A stretch of 48,597 bases of DNA from contig JAFGHD010000006.1 in NCBI GenBank assembly GCA_016939365.1, positions 1 to 48,597 on the forward strand, given 5' to 3'. The notes beneath the pieces were generated by a model. That model worked only from the letters and a program-made list of their open reading frames with translations. It was not told the origin of the DNA and searched no databases. Shown one piece after another: positions 42,585 to 48,597 of this stretch. Source of the stretch: Bacteroidales bacterium (GTDB lineage: Bacteria > Bacteroidota > Bacteroidia > Bacteroidales > JAFGHD01). Numbering within the stretch: position 1 is the first letter of the stretch; every line of letters begins with the position of its first letter. The translations under genes were made by a program, and so were the position numbers.

Positions 42585-42809
42585 ATGGCAAAGGTAAAAG
42601 GAGATATCGTGGTCGAAATCGAACGGTGCAAGGGTTGTGAAGTCTGCCTGGATGCCTGTCCGACAAAAATGATCGCCATGTCACCGGATGTAAACAGCAA
42701 GGGCTATCATTACATGCATAAGATAAAGGATGATTGTATCGGATGCGCCAATTGTGCGATAGTCTGTCCGGATGGAGTCATTACCGTTTACAAGGTGAAA
42801 ATCGGTTGA
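42585..42809 (+). CDS. vorD: 2-oxoacid:ferredoxin oxidoreductase delta subunit (2x[4Fe-4S])
   Basis: A 74-residue ferredoxin with two CxxCxxCxxxCP motifs, CKGCEVCLDACP and CIGCANCAIVCP, each binding one [4Fe-4S] cluster. It carries electrons from the TPP subunit to external ferredoxin. The gene is 18 bases before the alpha-subunit gene. The symbol could equally be korD; the enzyme's keto-acid preference is not readable. Confidence 0.93.
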   Translation: MAKVKGDIVVEIERCKGCEVCLDACPTKMIAMSPDVNSKGYHYMHKIKDDCIGCANCAIVCPDGVITVYKVKIG

Positions 42810-42827
42810 TAATCAAATAATCCGAGA

Positions 42828-43913
42828 ATGAAGAAAGAGCTGAGACTGATGAAAGGGAACGAGGCGATTGCCGAAGCCGCGATCAGGGCCGGATGTGATG
42901 GATATTTCGGTTATCCCATCACACCTCAGTCTGAGGTGTTGGAATACCTGATGGCTGAAAAGCCTCATGAACGGACGGGAATGGTCGTATTGCAGGCTGA
43001 GAGCGAAGTCGCCTCCATCAACATGGTTTATGGCGGTGCCGCCTGCGGTAAAAAGGTGATGACCAGCTCCTCGAGCCCGGGGATCAGCCTGATGCAGGAA
43101 GGCCTGTCATACATAGCAGGTGCCGAGCTGCCCTGCCTGGTCGTGAATGTGGTGCGGGGCGGTCCCGGACTGGGAACCATACAGCCTTCCCAGTCCGATT
43201 ATTTTCAGGCGGTGAAAGGAGGCGGTCATGGAGACTACAAACTGATCGTACTAGCCCCCTCTTCCGTTCAGGAGATGTACGATTTTGTCGGCCTGGCATT
43301 CGAACTGGCCTTCAAATACCGGAATCCTGCAATGATCCTCTCCGACGGCGCCATCGGCCAGATGATGGAAAAAGTGGAACTGGATGATCCCAGGCCACGT
43401 TGGACCGATGAGGAAATAGTCAGGATAAGTCCATGGGCAACCACCGGAAAACCGGCCGGGCGGGAACGGAACATCATCACTTCACTTGAGCTCGACCCCG
43501 CCAAACAGGAAAAGTTAAACCTGAAGCTCCAGGAGAAGTACCGGAAACTGGAAAAGGAAGAGCAGCGGTTTGAGAAGTTCTTCTGCGATGATGCCGAATA
43601 TGCATTCATGGCATTCGGTACCAGTTCAAGGATCTGCCTGAAGGCCATTCAGCTGGCCAGGGCCAAGGGCATCCGTGTCGGGATGCTGAGACCCATCACC
43701 CTCTATCCTTTTCCGGTGGATGCCGTGAAGGAAATGGCCGGCAAGGTGCGTGGCATCCTGGTGGTGGAGATGAATGCAGGCCAGATGATCGAGGATGTCA
43801 GGATGATCGTCGAAGGGAAGGTGAAAGTCGAGCATTACGGACGTTTTGGCGGTATCATTCCCTCGCCTGAAGAGGTGGAATTGGCGTTAGAGCAAATAAT
43901 CATCGGAGGATAG
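42828..43913 (+). CDS. vorB: 2-oxoacid:ferredoxin oxidoreductase alpha subunit
   Basis: A 361-residue subunit (VorB/KorA type). MKGNEAIAEAAIRAGCDGYFGYPITPQSEV (key FxGYPITPxSE) is the family start, followed by VLQAESEVASINMVYGGA and SSSSPGISLMQEGLSYIAGAE. The C-terminal 120 residues form the domain III fold (GTSSRICLKAIQLARAKG, VVEMNAGQMIEDVRM). With beta, gamma and delta it oxidises a 2-oxoacid and CoA to acyl-CoA, CO2 and reduced ferredoxin. It is followed after four bases by the beta subunit. Confidence 0.94.
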   Translation: MKKELRLMKGNEAIAEAAIRAGCDGYFGYPITPQSEVLEYLMAEKPHERTGMVVLQAESEVASINMVYGGAACGKKVMTSSSSPGISLMQEGLSYIAGAELPCLVVNVVRGGPGLGTIQPSQSDYFQAVKGGGHGDYKLIVLAPSSVQEMYDFVGLAFELAFKYRNPAMILSDGAIGQMMEKVELDDPRPRWTDEEIVRISPWATTGKPAGRERNIITSLELDPAKQEKLNLKLQEKYRKLEKEEQRFEKFFCDDAEYAFMAFGTSSRICLKAIQLARAKGIRVGMLRPITLYPFPVDAVKEMAGKVRGILVVEMNAGQMIEDVRMIVEGKVKVEHYGRFGGIIPSPEEVELALEQIIIGG

Positions 43914-43916
43914 GAT

Positions 43917-44708
43917 ATGGAAACCGGAACTGTCAATAGCGACATCATCAGGGAAGAGAACCTGGTTTACCGGAAATCCCGTGTGCTGACGGACAACATC
44001 ATGCATTACTGTCCCGGATGCGGCCACGGTACCACCCACAGGATCATCGCCGAGGTGATCGAAGAGTTGGATATCCAGGAGGAAGTCATCGGGATTGCCC
44101 CTGTGGGTTGTTCAGTACTGGCTTATAATTACCTGGACATCGATATGCAGGAAGCCGCACATGGACGGGCTCCCGCGTTGGCCACTGCCATCAAGCGGCT
44201 CATGCCGTCGAAATATGTTTTTACATACCAGGGGGATGGCGATCTTGCAGCCATTGGAACATCCGAAACCATTCATTCAGCCAACCGCGGAGAGAATATC
44301 ACCATTGTGTTCATCAACAACGGCATCTACGGCATGACCGGCGGACAGATGGCACCCACTACACTTGAAGGCATGAAATCCTCCACAAGCCCTTATGGCA
44401 GGGAGGTGTCCCTGATGGGCCACCCTCTGAAGATCACCGATCTGGTAGCCCGACTGCCCGGCTCATATTTTGTTACACGTCAGGCCGTCCACACTCCGGC
44501 CAATGTGAGAAAAACAAAAAAAGCCATCCGGACCGCCTTTGAACTCCAGAGGGAAAAGAAAGGAATGACCTTCGTAGAGGTGCTCTCCAACTGCAATTCA
44601 GGCTGGAAAATGACCCCGGTACAGGCCAACAAATGGATGGTGGAAAATATGTTCCCCTTCTTTCCCCTGGGCGATATCAAGGTGAACGGGGAACTGGTCA
44701 GCAAGTAA
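43917..44708 (+). CDS. vorA: 2-oxoacid:ferredoxin oxidoreductase beta subunit (TPP-binding)
   Basis: A 263-residue TPP subunit (VorA/KorB type). MHYCPGCGHGTTHRI holds cluster-binding cysteines, TYQGDGDLAAIGTSE is the GDG(x)n TPP/metal motif, and FINNGIYGMTGGQMAPTT is the conserved NNxxYGMTGGQ. It sits between the alpha and gamma genes (17-base gap to gamma). Confidence 0.95.
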   Translation: METGTVNSDIIREENLVYRKSRVLTDNIMHYCPGCGHGTTHRIIAEVIEELDIQEEVIGIAPVGCSVLAYNYLDIDMQEAAHGRAPALATAIKRLMPSKYVFTYQGDGDLAAIGTSETIHSANRGENITIVFINNGIYGMTGGQMAPTTLEGMKSSTSPYGREVSLMGHPLKITDLVARLPGSYFVTRQAVHTPANVRKTKKAIRTAFELQREKKGMTFVEVLSNCNSGWKMTPVQANKWMVENMFPFFPLGDIKVNGELVSK

Positions 44709-44725
44709 TTCAAGATTTTAAGATT

Positions 44726-45283
44726 ATGACTGAAGAGATTATTATAGCAGGATTTGGCGGCCAGGGTGTGTTGTCAATGGGCAAGATACTGGCCTATTCG
44801 GGAATCATGCAGGATCAGGAGGTGAGCTGGATGCCCTCTTACGGGCCCGAGATGCGGGGAGGTACCGCCAATGTGACCGTGATCCTCAGCGATGAAAGGA
44901 TTAGCTCGCCAATACTCACCTCTTACGATACAGCCATTATCCTGAACCAGCAGTCTATGGATAAATTCGAGCCGACAGTCAAACCGGGAGGGCTGCTGCT
45001 CTATGACCCCAATGGCATCTTACGGCACCCCGAACGGAAAGACATCAACATTTACCGTATCAACGCCAATCAGGAAGCGGTACGCATCGGGCTCACCAAG
45101 ATATTCAATATGATCGTTCTGGGTGGATTCCTGAGCATCAAACCTCTTGTCAAGTTCGAAAATGTCATTCTCGGGCTTAAGAAATCCCTGCCGGACCGTT
45201 ACCACCACCTGATCCCGGATAATGAAAAAGCCATCCGGAGAGGTTTCGAAATAGTGGAACCGGTCAATGTTTTGAACAGATAG
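44726..45283 (+). CDS. vorC: 2-oxoacid:ferredoxin oxidoreductase gamma subunit
   Basis: A 185-residue gamma subunit. IIIAGFGGQGVLSMGKILAY is the diagnostic N-terminal block, followed by SWMPSYGPEMRGGTANVTVILSD (key YGPEMRGG). It completes the four-subunit enzyme. Start at ATG 44726 (MTEEIIIAG); the longer open frame upstream overlaps the beta gene and does not match the family. Confidence 0.94.
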   Translation: MTEEIIIAGFGGQGVLSMGKILAYSGIMQDQEVSWMPSYGPEMRGGTANVTVILSDERISSPILTSYDTAIILNQQSMDKFEPTVKPGGLLLYDPNGILRHPERKDINIYRINANQEAVRIGLTKIFNMIVLGGFLSIKPLVKFENVILGLKKSLPDRYHHLIPDNEKAIRRGFEIVEPVNVLNR

Positions 45284-45383
45284 TCTCAGGCAGTCATACT
45301 TCTTATAACAGATTCCACTTTTCAGGCTAACCTTTCGTCTGTTATTTACGTATAAAATATGTATCGGGTAATCTCGGAATACC

Positions 45384-45782
45384 ATGGATCTCGATTATCA
45401 ATGCCCGCATTGCAATGGATATCTGAATACTGAGGATTGCCTTGTATTCTCTGCTACTGCACAATCCGGTCTGTCGGGGCTGATTTACCTCCATCCGGAA
45501 ATTGGGAATTATACGGTCAGAAAGCACCCTTCATTTAACTACAGTGAGGGTGAAAGCCTGAAGTTTTTCTGCCCTATATGTCATGCGCCGCTTTCTTCGG
45601 GTGTTCACGAAAGGCTGGCACGGATCATCATGATTGATGAGACGGGGAAAAGATATGACATTCTTTTTTCTCAGGTGGCTGGGGAGCAGAGTACCTACAA
45701 GATCATTGGCGAAACCGTGGAGATTTTCGGTGATGATTCAGCGGAGTATCTTGATTACATCAACCTCAGTATGAATTTCTGA
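45384..45782 (+). CDS. Small zinc-ribbon protein of unknown function
   Basis: A 132-residue soluble protein with two CxxC pairs, CPHC (about residues 7-10) and CPIC (about 63-66), spaced for one zinc ribbon. The rest is a beta-rich domain with GERYDILFS-like strands. It lies 100 bases downstream of the ferredoxin oxidoreductase operon on the same strand. No function assigned; no signal peptide or membrane segment. Confidence 0.75.
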   Translation: MDLDYQCPHCNGYLNTEDCLVFSATAQSGLSGLIYLHPEIGNYTVRKHPSFNYSEGESLKFFCPICHAPLSSGVHERLARIIMIDETGKRYDILFSQVAGEQSTYKIIGETVEIFGDDSAEYLDYINLSMNF

Positions 45783-45808
45783 TATCTGTTGTCTTGATGA
45801 ATCTCCCT

Positions 45809-47515
45809 TCAGAGGGAAAGGCTGTCGGCAGACGGTTGTGGAACGGGCTGGGAATCGGTCTCCTTCCAGTACCGGACATCCATCAGATCGAGCCGTTTCT
45901 TCAGGTTGTTCCAGCGTGTTTCGAATCCTTTTGATTTTCCGGTCCAAAGTATTTCCGACAGGGCCGACATCCTCGGCAACACCATGTATTCCACATCGGC
46001 CAGACCATCCATGTAACCTGTGGGTATCCTTCCCACCCAACCCAGCGGGCGGATCTCCGGAGGGCTTACTTCTTCGGGTGCACATGCCAGAATGTCCCTG
46101 TATGTCAGCAAGCCGGGAGACGAAAGCGGTTCAGAGGGGGCTCCCTCCTGGTACATGTCAAACCTGCAGAGGGATTCCGGTGAGAGAAGGAGCCGCTCCC
46201 AGGGTCTGTCTGCATGGAAACTTTCCGGGTCGGTGATCATGATGGGATTCTCGGGTGAAAGTTCACCGCCCAGCAGGTGTTGCCCTGCGATCAGTGTCAA
46301 TCCATGTTTGGATGCTGTTTCATTGATTTTTTTTACAAAATGCTGCTTCAGGGCTTCGCGATCACTCCTGCCTGATCCCTGAAGGAGTTGCCTGCAGTTT
46401 TCGCAGGGATTCCATGACTGTTCCGGAGGGAAGCAGCCCGATATCTCGACATATCCTGAAGGGAAGACCTGTGCCAGGTATTGGAACACTGCATCCAGGA
46501 GTTGGTAGGTCTCTGTCCTGGTCACGCAGAGTGGGATCTGGGATTCAGGGGGTATTTCACCCGTGGCCACCCGGAACTCATCCGGGTAGCATGCCGTCTC
46601 CGGGTGTGATGCAAGGATGGCATTCACATCCGTGGGTAGCGGTATGACGGGTATAACCTCAATACCGAGTTGTGAGGCATAAGTGACCACCTGTCTGACA
46701 TCTTCTTCCGTATAAAATCCTCCGTATACCGGAGGTTCATTGTCCCTGGCGGGGGTTGCCCTGTTCCAGGGCTCTCCGCTCCGGTCGGGGCGCCATGCTC
46801 CTGTCTGGATGAGCTCCGGCATGCCCGGCACTTCCAGCCGCCAACCCTGGCTGGCGGATATCTGCCAATGGAACCTGTTGAATTTATGCAAGGCCAACAG
46901 ATCGAGGAAACGGATAATATGCCGTACAGGCATGAAATGACTCGCCACATCAAGGTGCATACCGCGCCATGGCACTTCCGGCCCGTCGCTGATCCGGAGC
47001 GAGGGAAGGGACACATTGACGGCCGCTCCCGTGGTATCGGCTCCCGGGTAATAATCATAGACCAGCTGGATAAGGGTCTGTATTCCCCGGTGAAGGCCTT
47101 CGGACGATCCCGCCGACAGTTGTATGTTATCGGTTCCGATGTCCAGCCGGTATGCCTCTTCCTTTTCTTTGGCGGCATCGTCCGTCACTCCAAGCACAAT
47201 CATTCTTTTTCCCTGAACGGGCGCCGCCTGAATCGCTTTGTGCAGCCTGAGCCCCGTCAGCTCAGCGATCTCATCCGAAAGGTAAGCAGCAGCCTGGCGG
47301 CTGCCCTCTAAGGTATCAGCAACTACAATTCTGGTCCTCGGTCCGATCTCGAATGTTCCGCTTTTCACCTTTGATTGTACCGGCAAAGGGATGATACCTG
47401 CACCGGCAGGTAACCGGTCACGGCATGAATTGAACAAAAATGCCAGGATAATGATTATCGGTACCACGACCGGCCGGATACGATAAATTGTTGTTATTTT
47501 TACAATGTCTGTCAT
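45809..47515 (-). CDS. GH20-family lipoprotein, catalytic residues missing
   Basis: A 568-residue protein with the GH20 beta-hexosaminidase architecture. Residues 1-31 are a lipoprotein signal (IIILAFLFNSC, lipid Cys31). Residues ~35-180 match the GH20b N-terminal domain (IIPLPVQ, YRLDIGTDNIQL). Residues ~182-530 match the TIM barrel (PWRGMHLDVASHFMP, NRFHWQIS...QGWRLEVPG, EYMVLPRMSALSEILW). The catalytic Asp-Glu of the HxGGDE motif is replaced: EISGCFPPEQSW has Cys361-Phe362. TDDQGW is SASQGW, and DMPGH reads PLPTD. It is therefore probably a pseudoenzyme or sugar-binding lipoprotein. The frame is intact, so it is not a decaying gene. Divergent from the DUF3365 gene, 43 bases apart. Confidence 0.87.
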   Translation of the reverse strand: MTDIVKITTIYRIRPVVVPIIIILAFLFNSCRDRLPAGAGIIPLPVQSKVKSGTFEIGPRTRIVVADTLEGSRQAAAYLSDEIAELTGLRLHKAIQAAPVQGKRMIVLGVTDDAAKEKEEAYRLDIGTDNIQLSAGSSEGLHRGIQTLIQLVYDYYPGADTTGAAVNVSLPSLRISDGPEVPWRGMHLDVASHFMPVRHIIRFLDLLALHKFNRFHWQISASQGWRLEVPGMPELIQTGAWRPDRSGEPWNRATPARDNEPPVYGGFYTEEDVRQVVTYASQLGIEVIPVIPLPTDVNAILASHPETACYPDEFRVATGEIPPESQIPLCVTRTETYQLLDAVFQYLAQVFPSGYVEISGCFPPEQSWNPCENCRQLLQGSGRSDREALKQHFVKKINETASKHGLTLIAGQHLLGGELSPENPIMITDPESFHADRPWERLLLSPESLCRFDMYQEGAPSEPLSSPGLLTYRDILACAPEEVSPPEIRPLGWVGRIPTGYMDGLADVEYMVLPRMSALSEILWTGKSKGFETRWNNLKKRLDLMDVRYWKETDSQPVPQPSADSLSL

Positions 47516-47558
47516 GTAAGATGATTTCTATCAGCTCATAAAAATAATATCATTTCGG

Positions 47559-48167
47559 ATGGGAAAATACAGGTTGTTCCTGATCTCTTTGCTGATCATG
47601 TGGGTTTTGTTTGCCTGCCGGCCGCCGGGATCGGTCATTACCGAGCCCACCCTGGTCGAGATTGAAAGGATTCATCCGGCCGGGAGCGAGGTGGCCCAGA
47701 TGGTGTTTCAGACCCTCAAAGGGGAGTTGCAGAAGGCCATGCAGATGGGGGGATCTGCTGGGGCTCTTGATGTGTGTCATATGAAAGCCATTCCCCTCAC
47801 GGATCAGGTCAGGGAGAAATTTCCGGAAGTAATGGAAATCAAACGCACGACATTCCTTTACCGCAACCCGGCCAATGCCCCCGGTCATGCCGACAGCCTG
47901 GCCCTGAATTATTACATGTCGGTTGAGCGGTCGGGCGGTGAATTCCCTGAACATTATGTTCAGAAAGAGCATTCGGATGAGGGAACCCTTTTTCATTACT
48001 ACCGGCCGGTACTCACTGACGGAATTTGCCTGGTGTGCCACGGTGATCCGGCCAAAATGGACACATCCGTGATCCGAATCATCCGGCGGCTTTATCCCGG
48101 CGATCAGGCCACCGGATATCAGGCCGGCGATTTCAGAGGGCTGATCCGTGTGACGATCCGTGAATAG
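47559..48167 (+). CDS. DUF3365 c-type-heme lipoprotein
   Basis: A 202-residue exported protein. The lipoprotein signal is LLIMWVLFAC (Cys20). A DUF3365 (Tll0287-like) domain covers the rest and contains one c-type heme site CLVCH (C157, C160, H161). LDVCHMKAIPLTDQV and RTTFLYRNPANAP fit the family. Periplasmic or surface heme sensor or electron carrier; exact role unknown. No cytochrome partner is visible nearby. Confidence 0.88.
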   Translation: MGKYRLFLISLLIMWVLFACRPPGSVITEPTLVEIERIHPAGSEVAQMVFQTLKGELQKAMQMGGSAGALDVCHMKAIPLTDQVREKFPEVMEIKRTTFLYRNPANAPGHADSLALNYYMSVERSGGEFPEHYVQKEHSDEGTLFHYYRPVLTDGICLVCHGDPAKMDTSVIRIIRRLYPGDQATGYQAGDFRGLIRVTIRE

Positions 48168-48172
48168 TCCGT

Positions 48173-48597
48173 CTACAGGCCATAAAAGACGGTGAAGCTG
48201 AGTACCTCGTTATACTGCCCCTTGTTCCACCGGTATGTCTGACCCCCGGAATGAGGCCTTACTGCGAGAATCGAGTTCGAATACCGTATGTTGAACCGCA
48301 ACCTTTCGACGATGTGATAGAACAGACCGAAGCTGAAGCTCAGGTCCCTGCCCTTGAACGCCGGGTATACATCTACCTGCTCAAGCCCGTTCACCTCTTC
48401 GTATTTACTGATCAGTACGCCCAGTGATAGCCCGGTCTCAAAAGTCCATCGGTTGATGTCGTATCTGTAATGAACAGGTAATTCTATGTAATTGATTCTG
48501 AGAAGATATGTCTCAAAACTCAGGCTGTCGGGGTTTTTTCTGCTGCCCTTCTGGATAAAGTCCAGCTCCATCTGGAAGGATGATCTCTCCGAGATAT
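48173..48597 (-). CDS. PorT-like outer-membrane barrel, 5' end beyond window
   Basis: The C-terminal ~141 residues of a longer protein; the frame stays open to the window edge. The segment SSFQMELDFIQKGS, LRINYIELPVHYRY and TGLSLGVLISKYEE matches the OMP_b-brl_2/PorT-like family (ELPxxYRY). It ends in VFYGL. Expected to be an eight-stranded outer-membrane barrel. The start and signal peptide are outside the window. Confidence 0.8.
   Translation of the reverse strand, partial: ISERSSFQMELDFIQKGSRKNPDSLSFETYLLRINYIELPVHYRYDINRWTFETGLSLGVLISKYEEVNGLEQVDVYPAFKGRDLSFSFGLFYHIVERLRFNIRYSNSILAVRPHSGGQTYRWNKGQYNEVLSFTVFYGL

Noticed and set aside
45809-47515. Pseudogene (decaying hexosaminidase)
   Set aside because: The frame is intact, the signal peptide and fold landmarks are kept, and the changes are concentrated in the active site.

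Overview
The window looks like chromosomal DNA of a Bacteroidota bacterium, probably an anaerobic Bacteroidales-type organism. Four large secreted proteins end in type IX secretion (T9SS) sorting domains. Several genes are preceded by the Bacteroidota -7 box TAnnTTTG. It also encodes a type III glutamine synthetase, PorT-like and porin-like outer-membrane barrels, a four-subunit 2-oxoacid:ferredoxin oxidoreductase, and families typical of this phylum (DUF4199, DUF2520, Fibrobacter-succinogenes paralogous domain). I see no phage, integrase, insertion sequence, CRISPR array or tRNA.

Layout. 1-530: tmRNA (ssrA) on the minus strand, with its terminator and promoter. 731-4231 (minus): a sigma-54-type response regulator without a DNA-binding domain, then a secreted LVIVD beta-propeller protein. 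4402-8627 (plus): a LolD-like ABC ATPase followed by an exported protein with 18 tandem ~57-residue TPR-like repeats. 8656-12470 (minus): a polyamine operon (pyruvoyl arginine decarboxylase, agmatinase, deoxyhypusine-synthase-like enzyme) and a cation/proton antiporter. 12917-21880: three very large T9SS cargo proteins. 22270-25963 (minus): SRP RNA, then PspC, DUF2520, KdsC, UbiA and Maf. 26070-28734 (plus): DUF4199 and two glycosyltransferases. 28861-35658 (plus): the four enzymes of GDP-D-glycero-D-manno-heptose synthesis, interspersed with a ClC channel, a nitroreductase and a sodium:solute symporter. 35685-37146: a perfect palindrome and promoter, then a secreted dockerin-like/Fib_succ protein. 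37455-39641: glutamine synthetase III. 39642-39903: a repeat-rich spacer. 39904-40926 (minus): an outer-membrane barrel. 41073-45283 (plus): an aminotransferase and a 2-oxoacid:ferredoxin oxidoreductase. 45384-48597: a zinc-ribbon protein, a GH20-family lipoprotein that has lost its catalytic residues, a c-heme DUF3365 lipoprotein and a truncated PorT-like barrel.

How the genes fit together. The polyamine block reads as a linear route from arginine to agmatine, putrescine and probably homospermidine. The GmhA-HddA-GmhB-HddC set makes an activated D,D-heptose, and the nearby glycosyltransferases and KdsC fit surface-glycan assembly. The aminotransferase with the ferredoxin oxidoreductase fits fermentative amino-acid oxidation.

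The most unusual items are: the polyamine operon with altered deoxyhypusine-synthase active-site residues; the GH20 pseudoenzyme; the 18-repeat protein paired with an orphan LolD-type ATPase; the perfect palindrome whose right arm supplies the -33 element of the next gene; and a REP-like sequence shared between the tmRNA and a distant spacer. I found no clearly novel defence or mobile system. All family assignments come from reading motifs, not from database searches.
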